Of a stretch of DNA of 64,000 bases, positions 33,433 to 47,400 are shown one piece after another. This stretch comes from Saccoglossus kowalevskii. Taxonomy: Eukaryota > Hemichordata > Enteropneusta > Harrimaniidae. The stretch is from positions 131,181 through 195,180 of the forward strand of contig NW_003148772.1 of the NCBI RefSeq assembly GCF_000003605.2. Reading direction: 5' to 3'. Every line of letters begins with the position of its first letter. Position 1 is the stretch's first letter. The position numbers and the translations under genes are program-made. A model generated the notes under the pieces. The model was not told the DNA's origin, ran no database searches, and saw only the letters and a program-made list of their open reading frames with translations.

Positions 33433-34848
33433 CAAAGTGGGCTATCACCTTATATGGGTTGTCCAATTTTGTTGAACTATTTGTCCCTAGAATGAAAATT
33501 CAATTCAAAAACACAAAGCATTAAAGTGAAGTTGTACTCGTCATATATATATAAAGAATGACACGCAATAATTATATAAAGCTTGAAATACTTAAGAAAT
33601 GTCGAGATAATGGTATTTTGCTAACAGAGGAACACAGCCGAGGTTTTTGTTCACCTGAAAGACTATGATGACTATTTCGATTAATCTAGTAAGTGATTAT
33701 TTCATATCATGTATATGCTTTCTTATTGCAGTATGATATTAGTTCTCTCTTTCTGTAATGCTGTTGAATCTGCAAAAGTGTATACATTCTTTCATTGTGC
33801 AGATGGACAAATGAAAAATGGTAATATTTGAAATTATCGATATAAAGTTCTTTTTTCTTTGAATATTGGCCTATCAGCATTCGTAGTTCTATTTATGGAT
33901 ACTGAGCATATGGAAGGTAGAAAGACCGCCGAATCTGTGTGTTGTGTTTGCATCAATTTTGTAACAGTTTCAGCTGAACATAATCCTGATAAAAATACAT
34001 GTGTTGTCAGCAAATTGAACAGTATTTTCATCTTTGTAAACCTTTTTCTTGGGAAATTCAACCAAACGCTAATATTATCGTCTATAGGAATATAATGTGT
34101 AGTATATAACCAAGAGCTGACGGCAATTGTCACCTTCCATCTGTCAGCCATGTTTACGTCTCGTGTTATAGATTATAAATTGTTTCCTCGGCAATGGTGC
34201 CACCACAAAGTCAGAATCTTGTCTACGCTTTTGTTTCTATCCGTTCTCATGCCACTAATTCGCCTATCACCTATCACCAAATCGTATGGTTGTTCTTAGC
34301 CAGGTTTTTTTTCTCGGCGTTATCAATTTCAGCGCGATGTACGAGAGCAAACATCAATTGTGTCAACTGCTAGAATCGTCTGTGAAGTACCAGTGACCTG
34401 TGGATCGAGGCAACTCTCTATTAGACATTTAAAAAAATGTTTCTTTTCAAAGAATATTGAAAGTAGAAAACCTAACAAATATATATGTACATTTACATCC
34501 ATTGTGAACTCGCCAATAAGTGTTTTCTGGCCGGGATTTATTGTATATATGCGGTTTCAATCTTAGAAAGCTTAATATCAAACTATTCAGTACGATTTTT
34601 AATTATCAATAAGTGACATTCTAATAATAAAAATACACAGACATGTTTTATGTCTTTTCCATGTTTGTGACTAAAGCAAAAAACAAAAAGTATTTCACCA
34701 GCTGTTTTGTTCAGATAGTTTCCAATGCAATTACTAGCCACGCCCGAGTGATCCTAATAATTGTAACAGGTCGATCATTAGAGTCATTTGAGTTTTAATC
34801 GACTTGCGGCCATTTAATGTTTTGAAATGTTTCAAAATTGCATTCGTT
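33433..34848. other. No gene seen
   Basis: Short open frames only (for example 33859-34095 and 34360-34566), without domains or paired splice sites. Confidence 0.4.
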
Positions 34849-35958
34849 TGCATTTGTGCCTTCAGTGCGTTTGGTAAGTAAATTTGCCAACTTTCACTTT
34901 TCACTATTTTTGATAGTGGTTTAATCTGCTAATATAAGGGTTTTTTTAAACACATTTGCTCATTTTTTTGTGCAATATATTTTTCTATGGGGTCGATATA
35001 ATATTGACTTAGGTCAAATAAACTGGCAAACCCACCAACTTTTAAAATGATTTTTATATCTTTTAGGTTGTTTTAAATTATGTTAAGGTCAACTCGAATT
35101 GCAATCTACTAATTCACTTGCATTTTATTCATTTTCTATTTTATAACTTCACAATACGATATGACAACAACTTAGTTTAAATATACACGCAAATCTATCA
35201 ACTTTGCACTCCCTTTGCAAACTTTGTTCGCCGTTTTAATAGCTTACATCCATTATAACCGATCGCAAAAACTATCTGTACATTGAAAATACGTGCTCAT
35301 TTTAAAACATTCTATAAACTTAAAATATCAAATTAATCAGTACGACTTTCTGCTATAATATGTCAACTAATTAGTCCAAACATACACGCAAATCTACCAA
35401 CCTTGCATTTGTGCCTTCAGTGCGTTTGGTAAGTAAATTTGCCAACTTTCACTTTTCACTATTTTTGATAGTGGTTTAATCTGCTAATATAAGGGGTTTT
35501 TAAACACATTTGCTCATTTTTTTGTGCAATATATTTTTCTATGGGGTCGATATAATATTGACTTAGGTCAAATAAACTGGCAAACCCACCAACTTTTAAA
35601 ATGATTTTTATATCTTTTAGGTTGTTTTAAATTATGTTAAGGTCAACTCGAATTGCAATCTACTAATTCACTTGCATTTTATTCATTTTCTATTTTATAA
35701 CTTCACAATACGATATGACAACAACTTAGTTTAAATATACACGCAAATCTATCAACTTTGCACTCCCTTTGCAAACTTTGTTCGCCGTTTTAATAGCTTA
35801 CATCCTTTATAACCGATCGCAAAAACTATCTGTACATTGAAAATACGTGCTCATTTTAAAACATTCTATAAACTTAAAATATCAAATTAATCAGTACGAC
35901 TTTCTGCTATAATATGTCAACTAATTAGTCCAAACATACACGCAAATCTACCAACCTT
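34849..35958. repeat. Recent 555-bp direct tandem duplication (two units)
   Basis: The unit at 34849-35403 is repeated at 35404-35958 with only a few differences seen (a T-run length near 34945, CATCCATT versus CATCCTTT). Each unit starts near TGCATTTGTGCCTTCAGTGC. Within the unit, TACACGCAAATCTA occurs twice, so an older sub-repeat underlies it. A diverged partial third unit continues to about 36085. Confidence 0.9.
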
Positions 35959-36085
35959 GCTCTCACTTTCCACTAATTTGCTCGCCGTTTTAATAGCTTA
36001 CATTAATTATAGCTGACTGCAAACACTAGCGCAAATTTTAAAACATTCCATAAACTTAAATTGTCAAAATAATCAGCACACCATT

Positions 36086-36800
36086 TTACTGTAAATATGG
36101 GACGTTACATTAATAAAAATACTAAAATAAATCTTCATATGGCTTGCTCATGAACCCGTCAAAAAACATGAATATATAACAAAATATACGACATAGGAAT
36201 GAGAATTTGCGTCATCGATCGATGGATCTATACTTTTTGTATGTTAGTTCCTGTTTCATTTTACCATGGTTGCGAATAGATAGTTTGAGATGCTGTAACA
36301 CATGTGATCATTTTTTGTGTGTCTCAAAAGAATTTCTCCATCTCAGAATATACTGCTGGTATCGTACTTTTTGAATCTACCAAATACTGCTAATAATGGT
36401 TGCAATTACATACCAAGTTCTTCCAACTTTAATTTCGATACACCTTTCATACCAAAAATGCACCATAATCGAAATTTACACATGTTAGGTCCGACGATTT
36501 GTAGGTGTTAGGCACTGGGGCTAGTTTTCCCGAAACTATAAGGTCATATGTGTGGAAATAAAAATGAATCAGACCGAAATCCTGAACTATCAATCTAAAA
36601 TAAGAATCAGTACACGTAACTTTAGAAACAGCAACAGTTGTCTGCAATCATAGTACAGAAATAATATGCTGAATGCACCTTTTGAAAAATATCTTAAAAA
36701 GATATTGATTTTTGGGAATTAAAATGTAAAATGTATTGCTGTCGGCTATTTTATGTTCAACTTCATCAAGTCACTCGATTTTATGCTGTTTTATTAAGCC
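36086..36800. other. No gene seen
   Basis: AT-rich; short open frames without recognisable products. Confidence 0.4.
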
Positions 36801-37032
36801 ATTTGAGGTGTTCTTGGCAGTGCTGAACTTGTGTTCTTGCATAGTATCCAGTTTGCGAATATATAGTGGTGAGTTGATCGTCGCTCGCACTGCATAGAGA
36901 TTCGATCTCACGTACTTCTCTCCTGTTTGACTATGCATATCAGCGTAACACTCTCGTTACGATCTCGTGCAACTCTCAAATACTCGTATTCAGGGTTCGT
37001 GCAATTTCTTCTTAGCCAGTCTTTTTAACAAA

Positions 37033-37287
37033 ATGGGAAACAGCGTCTCAGTAAAATTGAAAACCATATTGTGTATTTATTGTCTTACCGGCAAAATGGA
37101 AACAAAACAAGACACTAACTTTAGCCCATCCGGAATGTTTTATTCTTTTCATCCTTCAATTCTCCAATTTCATTTACTTGGTTTTCAATTAAACTTACAA
37201 ATCGTGTTTACTTTCTTGGAGGTTTGCAATCGATTTCAAAGTAACAACACAGACGACAAGACAGCGTTTGTTTTCATCGTGTTGTGA
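37033..37287 (+). CDS. Weak candidate first exon or short ORF, N-terminus MGNSVSVK
   Basis: ATG in good context (AACAAAATGG) opens 84 codons starting MGNSVSVKLKTILCIYCLTG. A Gly-2 with Ser-6 fits the N-myristoylation consensus (MGxxxS). About 200 bases upstream are richer in CpG than the surroundings, which could be a promoter. The rest of the frame has no domain and may be an exon running into an intron. No homologue recognised; chance is quite possible. Confidence 0.2.
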   Translation: MGNSVSVKLKTILCIYCLTGKMETKQDTNFSPSGMFYSFHPSILQFHLLGFQLNLQIVFTFLEVCNRFQSNNTDDKTAFVFIVL

Positions 37288-37985
37288 ATTCCAATCACCC
37301 AACGACTAACACTCACAACTTGGATAACATAAAACAATATTATGCTTATACAACTTTCAGATGTTCTTAATTTTTAATTCGTTAACTTACCAAAATTCAA
37401 TCATTAGATTTCGCTAAAAGTATAATTCTACCGGTTTTATGTATTTCCGCATTAAACCTGCAGTCAATTAATGTTCCAGGGCCACTTTGTTTAGCAGAAG
37501 TGTGCATTATGAGCCAATGTACCCTTATGTATATGCAAATTTTGTGTTTGATGCAATCAAGTCGATGAATTAACACCATCAGTTTACTGGTATAATAGCT
37601 AATATTGTATACGTACCAGAATACAGTGGCCCGATGGCCTCATGTGGATCGGTTCAATACATGGATGTCTATGGGGTGGAACGAATAAGACCCAGTAGAG
37701 AATGGAAACAATTTGTTACCTAAAGCATCCATCAATTCAATTATCCACGGTACAAAACCCCAAAATCACTAGTACTGGTTTCCGGCCCATCTACTTGCAC
37801 TATGCTAATCACCCGGGATGAAGTAAAACACGCACACATTTTGGGTGCCAAAAATCGTATCTGAAAAAACAAATAATCTGCCCAACTCAGTTATGCATGC
37901 TGATGAGACATTTGATTATTTGAAAATGCCGACCGATTACATAAAATATTTTCTCAAATTTATGAAAAAAATTATATTCATATTC
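37288..37985. other. No gene seen
   Basis: Nothing recognisable on either strand. Confidence 0.35.
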
Positions 37986-38560
37986 ATCGTGTTATCAGCC
38001 ATAAAGTTATTGGCGATCCGCTCCGCTAGGATTGACCTTGACATCACTTTTGTGTGTTTGTGTGAATGTGTTTTCCAGTGTTTTCACGTATTAATTCTTC
38101 TGTGATTTTTTTGGCTTTGGCCGATTTGGTTCAAACTTGGCAGGAAAGTCACACCTTTACTCTAGTTAGATTGTAAAACCTGAAAACAAATTATTAACCC
38201 CCCCCCCGTTACCATGGCAACATCAAATAAACTGATTTTTTGGATACCTTCGTGCCAAATATACCCTACATTTCTATTATTAAAAAGCACGGGCGAAGCT
38301 CATTCTACTGAGGTTGAGTGTGAGCAAAAATGTACTGATTATTTTATGTCCATTTTCAAGTTGTGGTAACCTTTCACCAGCAACGGCTTTTAACTCCTCT
38401 GTGATTTTTTTTGGCTTGACTTATTTTGTTCATATTTGACAGGCAGGTCGTACCGCAACTTATTGGAAAATAAATCATGGCAACAGCCATAAACTGATGT
38501 TTGAATACTTTCGCCCGAAATGTATTACCTCTACCAGTCTTGCAATAGCAGTATTCACAT
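37986..38560. repeat. Two diverged copies of a local repeat
   Basis: CTGTGATTTTTTTGGCTT recurs at about 38101 and 38400, followed in both by a GATTTGGTTCAAACTTGGCA or TTATTTTGTTCATATTTGAC type block, then CATGGCAAC and ATAAACTGAT. An old tandem pair of unknown class. Confidence 0.55.
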
Positions 38561-40181
38561 GATCATGCTTTTTATTTTGGTATTTTGGCTACGTTGCGCA
38601 CTGGTAAGAGATCACCGGCGCCGACATTTTTTACACTGTATCAACGTAATCCCACCATAACTTTGAATTTCTATGAACTGTAAATGCTGCCTTCAATATT
38701 TTGTTATCACAAGGACGTTACCAGTTACATCAGTTTAATGTCAATCTGCTTATGCGTGGGCGCCCAAGTGGCAAATTGTGTCTACTAGAGGGAGCTCTAC
38801 GCATGCACAGATTGAAATTGACTGAGGTAAATGGTATCACGATGAATATAAATGGCAATTTCCCGTGTGTATCTCTGAACTAGTGAGCGTGATACAGCGC
38901 CCTCTATTCCACTCGTGGATTAATGATCACGGAACCCATCACTATTTAGTCACTAAGTACAACAACATCGTCGAGTAATTGCACATTGCCGGTGCACAGA
39001 ATTATCAGCCCCGTTGTGCTTGGTGGGTTATTGGCTTCTGTGGCACTAAAATAAAAAAAATACTTTTAACATTAAAATTTAGGTTGTTCTGTATAGTTGC
39101 AGTAGAATTGTTATGGTCGTTATGGTCGTTTGTATGTCATTTAGAGTTTATTGATATTTGAGTTTTTATTGTACTTACTACTTCTTGTAAAGTATAGTTA
39201 ACATTTAATAACAACTATAACAAAGTACTGCCAATAGTGATGGTTTCTATACATTATTGAGGACTGTAAACACGTGTACAGGTCAGTAAGGTTGCGATTA
39301 GAACACATTTACTGCCATATATAACTTCACCAAATAACTAGGTACCAACATCTTCATAGCGCATATACAATTCGGGTAATGTGTTGCTTTTATTACATTC
39401 TCCATTTTTTATCGATAACAACAATATAAAATCGGTAGAAATGTAGAGGTTCATGATATTTCGTAGAAAACTTCAGAGCTGTAGCTAGGATACAGTTCAC
39501 ATCCACGTTCTTTCTAACAGTCGGATGGAATGGTCCACATGGATTAATTCGAAATGCGTAATAGAGTATGCAAGCTATTTGCAGACCAGATGCTCTGCTT
39601 GAACGAGGAATTCCTAAACAAGGACACGCTCATTTGAACCTTCACTTATAACTATTCTTCTTAGCATTTCGTGCTTTAATTGTACATGCCCCTCCACAGC
39701 ACTTCAGCTTCAAGGCGCAACACATTTTAGGCTGAAGTGTAGAGCTTTGGAAATTGCAAGTATTTAATACAAATTAAACAAGAAGCACTGTCCTAATCGC
39801 TATTTCCATGTTTACTAACTTCCATTAGGAGAAAGAACAGAACACTAATGCAGATTTATAAAAAGCTGGCACGGATGTCCCACAAACATATATTTGACGA
39901 TATTGTTTACCACTATCTTCTTCACTGCAACCAGCTATTGTTGATCACAGCAGCCCCTTAGTTACATTTTCAAAGTGTATATGAACAATTCACTGAATTC
40001 TCGTTGCTAAGTGACAACCTCTACTAATAATAAATGTATCAATGTTTCAATATTTGTTTAAAACACAAATCCCCAAATCTCGTTCGCCAGGTGTGTTTAT
40101 TTTGGCTGTATTTCATGTTATATCTGTAATCTCGGTAAACTTTGATAACCTACTTTGTAAGCTTATATATTACTCATCACG
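38561..40181. other. No gene seen
   Basis: Includes a block at 38790-38915 (TAGAGGGAGCTCTACGCATG, then CGCCCTCTATTCCACTCG) that looks like pieces of an inverted-repeat element. Otherwise no signal. Confidence 0.35.
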
Positions 40182-40600
40182 NNNNNNNNNNNNNNNNNNN
40201 NNNNNNNNNNNNNNNNNNNNNNNNNNNNNNNNNNNNNNNNNNNNNNNNNNNNNNNNNNNNNNNNNNNNNNNNNNNNNNNNNNNNNNNNNNNNNNNNNNNN
40301 NNNNNNNNNNNNNNNNNNNNNNNNNNNNNNNNNNNNNNNNNNNNNNNNNNNNNNNNNNNNNNNNNNNNNNNNNNNNNNNNNNNNNNNNNNNNNNNNNNNN
40401 NNNNNNNNNNNNNNNNNNNNNNNNNNNNNNNNNNNNNNNNNNNNNNNNNNNNNNNNNNNNNNNNNNNNNNNNNNNNNNNNNNNNNNNNNNNNNNNNNNNN
40501 NNNNNNNNNNNNNNNNNNNNNNNNNNNNNNNNNNNNNNNNNNNNNNNNNNNNNNNNNNNNNNNNNNNNNNNNNNNNNNNNNNNNNNNNNNNNNNNNNNNN
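40182..40600. other. Assembly gap (419 N)
   Basis: A run of N; content unknown. Confidence 1.
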
Positions 40601-41925
40601 TTAAAACAGACCTTGATGGGAAAACAAATCGCTTGTGCAGATAAACAAGCTTGAAAATCTTGTGTGACTTCATCGACGTTTTCTAGGAGTTTATGTTTTT
40701 CAAAATACAAGGTCTTTAACAAAAAATAACGTATACTTATTGTCGTCGGATTAACATCAAATTTTCACAGCTTTAAGGTGACAATGAGAGGAACTTGAAT
40801 GTGTCCAGACAAGCTATTTCATGGATTATTTACCAATGTGTTGTGGTTTGAGTTGGGGGCAATGCGACTAAAACAGAAATTAAAATTCAGGACACTACTT
40901 TTCAAAACGCGTTGCGTGAATAAAACTGACCAGACACATTCAATTTACCAGACTGTTGAACAACTAGGAAAAGTGAAAAAAAAAATTATTATCACCAGCA
41001 TAAATGCGTAATTATTTTTTTTTACAAAAAAAGTAATTTTTCACTTTTGATTAAGTAACGCACCGTAGAATGCAGATACGGGCATGGCAAACACACCTTT
41101 GAAAAGCTTGAAGTCTGGCGATTCCAAAAATATATACTTTCCTGGGTCTATTTGTAGTCATTTGGTCACAATTAGAAGATGAAAACAAGTATGCAAATAA
41201 TAGTCCCGCAACCTTAATACATATTTTCAATTATTATTGTATATTATTTCGGCTATGCAGATTCATGTTCATAACATTCTGTAAAAGTACTAACAAATGT
41301 CTTTGCACGTGGCACAGATAGAGGAATATTCAATGTATTAACGTGTTTTTAGTCTGCACTCATCGACTTATTTTGTTATTGGCATGTTATAAAACCACAT
41401 AATCGACACTAGCTCAGTAATGCAGTAACATGTCAATTCGATCACTTACGGCTATTAGACTGTGTACATGTACTGTAAAATATGTCGCGATTGTGATATA
41501 AACGAACTACTGGTTGCCATGGAATGTGTACAATGTATTTGTTTAGCTTATGCGGAGTTTATTTAAGCCAGTGTTGTTAAAAAATAAAACTTATGTACAC
41601 GTTGATTTGACCCACATACCTCGATTTCTAAGTCTACCTATTGCGAGCTAGATAAAGAGGATGTAACTGATTATCTAGGTGATAAAGGGTGTTATTTCAC
41701 TGGGTGATATTGATAAAATAAAGAAAGAATATCATTTTTCTCTTGTAAGAGAGTATTGTTTTGTGGTCAACATTATGGCGGTCGGAGGCGACTTACATTA
41801 TATATGATTACTCGAGATTATATGGCGAAAATTTCTATCACATTTATTCGTGTTATGGAAAATAAAAATATTAAAGCTTATGATAAATTTTAAAGAAATA
41901 TTGAGTTTTTATTCCACACTTATGA
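40601..41925. other. No gene seen
   Basis: Short open frames only; no repeat or RNA gene recognised. Confidence 0.35.
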
Positions 41926-41934
41926 CAAGGCAGT

Positions 41935-42010
41935 TAATCGGGAGTCGAACCAACTGGTTCGAGGCGAGGCGAACATGCTAACATTTCTATCACGCCCGGG
42001 TCGCAGAAAA
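41935..42010 (-). repeat. Degenerate tRNA-like sequence (possible SINE head)
   Basis: On the minus strand a B-box-like GGTTCGACTCCCG lies about 30 bases after TTAGCATGTTCGCC, which faintly resembles an A-box region. It does not fold convincingly into a cloverleaf, so I read it as a decayed tRNA-derived repeat. Confidence 0.3.
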
Positions 42011-45000
42011 TGTAGGGCATGACTAGAACGACCCGATTGGTGGTACAAATGAGTGATACGTTCTATTAGATGGAAACGTAGAAGAGGACAGTAGTCGTTG
42101 CGTAGTAATTATTTTACATGAAGTGTATTTAGATTCAAATAAGAGAGTTGCTATGTGTCCTATATGAAAAATTGCATTGCTATCAATGTTTGATGAAGCA
42201 AATGGCAGTATTTGTTCTGTCTATAATTATGCTTCATAACAAACTTCAACTTGCCCTATAGACCCTAAACTTTAAAATGATAGCCTGAAGTATGTACAAC
42301 AAAATGCTTGAAAATATTTAGTCACGTGGCTCACATATTGTTGTGAATAACATGCGAACAGGCTTAGACGTTACCGACGTAGTCACATAATTGTCATAAG
42401 TAATCAGTGAACATTCGCCTTATTAACAACCCTCATCTCTAATGTGTTAAGTAATGTATAACCTTAACAAAGTAGGTTATCAAGTGAACATTTGCCTTAA
42501 TAACATGTGTAAATTATCCTCTGGGCTCGGTCGCCATGAGTAATACAGTAGGTAGGTTCAGTTTCACCTGTGCGACTTTGAAAGCCGTTGAATTAGTAGT
42601 ATGTCAAGATATCCAGTGATTTAAGCTAATTTTTGTTAAACCACTTTCACCCCAAAATACATATTTTCGACCCAAAATCAAAAACGCATTCTGGATATTT
42701 AAAATATAGACACTTTTTACAAAGTTTGTATAATAAATTTTCAGAAAATATATAACATGTTGGATATGTAATATCATCTTCATTGTCTAATTACTCAATT
42801 AAAAAGCAAGCCAAATAAGCTGCATCTCTAGATTAATTATTCCAGACATTTTTAATAATCCTAATATTAGTACACACATTGACCATATTTTCAGTTTTTA
42901 ACAATTACTTTTTGTGTGGTGTGATAGATGAATCATTTTCTATATTGTAGCGTAGATACACACGTGTTCACTGCCCACCCAAATAACGAGCAACTTGTCT
43001 ATTTACTTAGAGATCGTTCAATCCATCTAACTATACATTGAATAAATAGGGATTTAAAATGCTAACTTCTCTGACGCTGTTCAAAACATGAAAAGGAACA
43101 GGCGTATTGGGCGTACATCGCACACCAATAATTGGTTTATGTTCCAGAATACCAACACACTAACTTTTAAAGGTGTGATTAACGCTTGTCTACTACAAAG
43201 CGGCACACAGATTTCAATCTTCTCAAGGCTTGTAATGTTTGGTTATTTATACGGGTTCGGTTTTGTTTTTGATATGTAGTAAAACATCAATTTGGATTTT
43301 TCGGTTTTAAGTTTGATTCCAGCATCAAAATGTTCAATAAATATTGGTAAATAGAAATTCTGTCGAAATTATTCTGAAAGTAAGGGACTAGTCTGATATA
43401 CAAAAGAAGATGCATATTACATTCGTTGTATAGGTAACGTGGTCCTATATCGATCACAATAAAACTAATAATAAAATATTGTCTGTACAAGCTGACTAAA
43501 ATGTTTATTTTGTTGCCATGAATCGGTGCCTTACACCTTCCTTCACGTGGTGCTAAATACTGACACTGCTAACATAATAGCTACAAAACAAGAACACGCT
43601 TTAACATCGCATAGTCGTCGCGTTTTGTTCATAATAAGTTTCATGTGACATGAACAGCGCGTGGAAGTAAATTTGATTACGGCGAATTCGAAAATGTGGT
43701 CTGGATAAAAAGTGTCACTTCAACGACAAGTGCATTGGATTTCATTTCTCAAACTGTATACATGGTGACAATTTACGTTATTTGGCTTAGGTGATGAGCG
43801 CCAATATGCACAGCACAATGCTTAAACTGCCTGGACCCGCGCATGTCTGCTGGGATGCAGGTTAGCGTAACCTGTATTGCAAGATTATACACATACGTGT
43901 TTGGTATAAAAGATCAGTGTCATCAGGTTTGTCCACGTGTTCGCGATTAAGATTGATACCGACCAGCAGACATCACATAAACACGCATAAATCTGGAGAG
44001 TTTGATGTCAACATGAATCACATACAAAATATCATTCCAACTTTGAAGGAATTCGTCAATGAAAAATGTGTCAGTGTAGAAGAAAAGAGCAACAAGAGAA
44101 CTATCAGCGTGTTGATTGTTTGGACAGAATCTACTTTACTTTATTGTATTCAGTTGCTTCACTGAGTCTAGAAGAACATGCCAAGCATTACATCACACTT
44201 CATTCAGAAACGGGAAAAATAACCAAACGACTGTTCTCGACTAATAATAGTCTGACTCATGGAATATCTTTATCTTCAACAATTTGTTTGGACATTTATA
44301 TAGATCAGGTTATTAAATAAACACTGACCAAGCTAATATCGCTACCTTAGGGGAGCGCCCTCTAGAAATCATCTAAACATTTATTTCCAATACAAATTTT
44401 CTGTGAAACTGACAACATATCCTCAATACCGACCCTGACATACCTTTCATTGGCGTGTCTCCTGAGACACCTGCCCAAAACGGCTGTATTAATGGAAGCT
44501 GGGTTATCCCCTATTCCGAGTAAATGCGTGCCACAAATTGAAAGGTTCGGATCAACGAATGCAAGCATGCCTCTAATAATTTTTCATACTCGTGAATAGT
44601 TAAGCTTTTTGTTGGCATGTACTAATGAGTAAGCACCCATTGCAAAAAAATACGGCATTAGCGTGAAATCATCTGACACGACGGGTGTACTTGCCACACT
44701 AAGATACTAGATCAACTTTGCTACTGGGCAAGTAGAATAACTACGCTGCCCTGTTTATACTGATTATTCTTACTACATCCATTTGTATTACGAATATTCG
44801 ATTCAATATCAAAATCAGATTTCTTATTGCTTACAAGGAACTATATCGAAAGAAGCCAGCTAATGCGAGTAAAATTATATACAAATCTCAGATGTCAAAC
44901 AAAGAAAGAAGATTTTTTTATTGTTCAACAAAGCTGTGAATATTGTAGATGATACAAGTAACTTCAGGCTTTTTGCCAAGTAGCCATTAGCAGTCTCGAC

Positions 45001-47400
45001 ACTACTTTTAATGGAGGAGTGGTTGGTAGGCAAGGGTATGCTGCAATTTAACACACTGCTTGTTTTAGCACTAAGAACAGTGACCTCAATCAAGCTATTC
45101 CAATACAGCGAAAAGTGGACGTGTTGGATATGAACAACTGGGAAATCAATGTCTTGAGCAATGGTAGCCGACCTCTTGAATGCATGCAGGTGACTTTCGT
45201 CAGTGGAGTCCGTTCTGCAAGTCAGTTTCACACTCTTCGACGTGGACACAACGCGTACATCTTCTGGGTGGTCGAATTATATTACATTCTGCCAAACTCC
45301 GGATTCAAATTCATTCATGCCTGAGAAGAATAGACAAATGTTACCTAGCAGAACAAATTGTCGTTAAATGCCAGTGAAACGCATAATGCGTTGAGCAGGA
45401 CTATAAAAAATAGCAGAGTGTGATAATTTAACATAAATGCCGGAATGAAGCATTCAAGTTGTAACCCAACCAACAGAATAAACAATCTGGTCAGTCATAT
45501 TTCGCGTATGTCAGACTTTTTCCTATGTAGCACTCAGAACAACGCCCTACTCATTGGAACGAATGTAAGTGAAACCATGTCGCACTTTAGATTCAAAATC
45601 GACAATTAGAGATAGCAACCGGAAAAAAATAAACGACTTACTACCAAAGACAGTGTTAGCCTCTCTATCGGCAAAGAAAGTAAGCGCTCCTGTTTGCAGA
45701 TCCAGACAGTCAGTAATGAGGCTTGCAAATTGCTAACCATTTGGACGCTGTAGCGAGCAGAAATAAGCTGATCTCTCTTGTGGGATTGCCAGGGCACACC
45801 TGGCAAAACACTTGCATATTTCTGAGGTTACATCTTGGAGGAAGTATATTTTTTGTGAATGCATCTATTGTCTCCGTACGAGGTCACGTGAGCGTGAATT
45901 AAATGTAACGCACATTAAATTGTAAAAAGAGGCGAAGATGTTGTCGTTGAAATCATTAAATAGATCTACATTAATTGACCAATTCTCCAAGTCGATAATT
46001 TTACTAATACATTCTGCCCTTGCATTATTCTCCATCGGTATAAAGTCCAATTCGATGGAAATAGCAAAAGCGGTGCAACAGCCAAAATAGCCAGTGCAAT
46101 ATTTTGCAAATCAGGTTCCATACTTTTTTGTGTACAATAGACACGATATTCTGATTGTCTGTGATCTACTTAACGGTGTGACCTGGCAACACGTGTGTGA
46201 TGCTCTCTGAATACGACGTGCAACTCATCATAACGAGTAGTATTCTTCATAAATGATTAAGTTTATAAAACATGTGTAATTATTTATTTAGATGCAAGCC
46301 AATATAATTTTACAAGTGACAAAAAAACATTACTTTGTGGGCAGATAAAATAATTTGAATTACAGCAAACCTGTCTATGCTGAGATAAAGATAATAGACC
46401 ACTTTGCGTTAACTGCGAGAATTTTCGTTATGCGAAAAATCGATCGTAAAAATATCGCGTCGGATTCGACAAATCCTAAATAACGTTAGAGGTATTTTTA
46501 CAGTTATCACCGTTCTATACACATTTGATAACGGTAAATTTTGTTGTGCTAAAGAAACAGAAATTCCTTAATCATCCCTGCAAGATTCGAAATTATATGA
46601 TTCGTTTGATCACAGATATTATTGCATGTATATTGCAGTAATGGAACAACTGTATTTACGTTGATCATTTTGGACACTAAAACGCCGTAGCCAAAAAATA
46701 TATATCTATATATCGACCACAAATATAAAACGCTGCCAGTGATGTTGCCGGCGGATGCCAGTGGCCGTAGTTTTGTTTCAGCGCCGGGTGGAATACCAAA
46801 TAACAGACCCATCAACTAAAATGAACGCAAGGCCCGTGTTCGTGAATATTAGTATCCATGCCACACATTTTGGAATAAACATCGATGGCATCGAAGATTT
46901 ACTTGCTAGCCATTGAATACAATTTATATGACATTTTAAATCCTGAAAACATGATAGAAATTGTTTGCTATTTGATAAAACCCACTGAAATAAACAATGG
47001 ATTACCAATTTAAATGTTAATATAATTAATTGTCAACACTCCTAACAGCGACGAACGCGTTTTTCATAATCATAGCTCTCGCTCAGGTTTCACTTCTCAT
47101 TCATATACTTAGATCAGTCAGTAGAATGATCATTTATCTACTGGGCGTATCTCAAAAAACTGGATTCTTTGTTTGTTATTTATGTTGAAACCAACTTAAT
47201 AGAAAGATGCACTCTAAATTAGATTATGTGTAATGTCTGAACGAATTTAATGAGAAGCTCTAGAATTCCTTATCCACTAACACAACTAAGGTCGCTTTAT
47301 AATTCACACAAGACCCAAAAATACCAATACGCCATCCAACCAATCGACTAATGCTGCTTCAATTGACGATGACGTTACTCAGAAGATGGGTTTATGTGTC
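42011..47400. other. Spacer DNA without a recognised gene
   Basis: Several 60-125-codon open frames exist (44362-44568 and 44875-45249 minus; 45115-45324 and 43917-44165 plus; 46549-46815 minus). None shows a domain, signal or matched splice pair. A Cys-rich frame at 43692-43790 is discussed among the rejected items. No pre-TM2 or TM2 exon for gene B was found here by looking for the complements of LADIGG and NVYFDSL. Confidence 0.4.

Noticed and set aside
41935-42010. A functional tRNA gene on the minus strand.
   Set aside because: Only the B box is good; the acceptor and D arms do not pair. Kept as a degenerate tRNA-like repeat.
43692-43790. Plus-strand Cys-rich frame (KCGLDKKCHFNDKCIGFHF), superficially LDLa-like.
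   Set aside because: No SDE calcium site, no splice acceptor in phase, stops close on both sides; Cys spacing does not fit LDLa.
44875-45324. Overlapping open frames on both strands (124 aa minus, 69 aa plus).
   Set aside because: No domain, signal or matched splice pair on either strand; the two frames shadow each other in a locally GC-richer patch.
46549-47008. Hydrophobic minus-strand frames near where gene B's TM2 exon might be.
   Set aside because: They lack LADIGG, G-x-S and the NVYF strand, and have no similarity to the TM2 exons of A or C.
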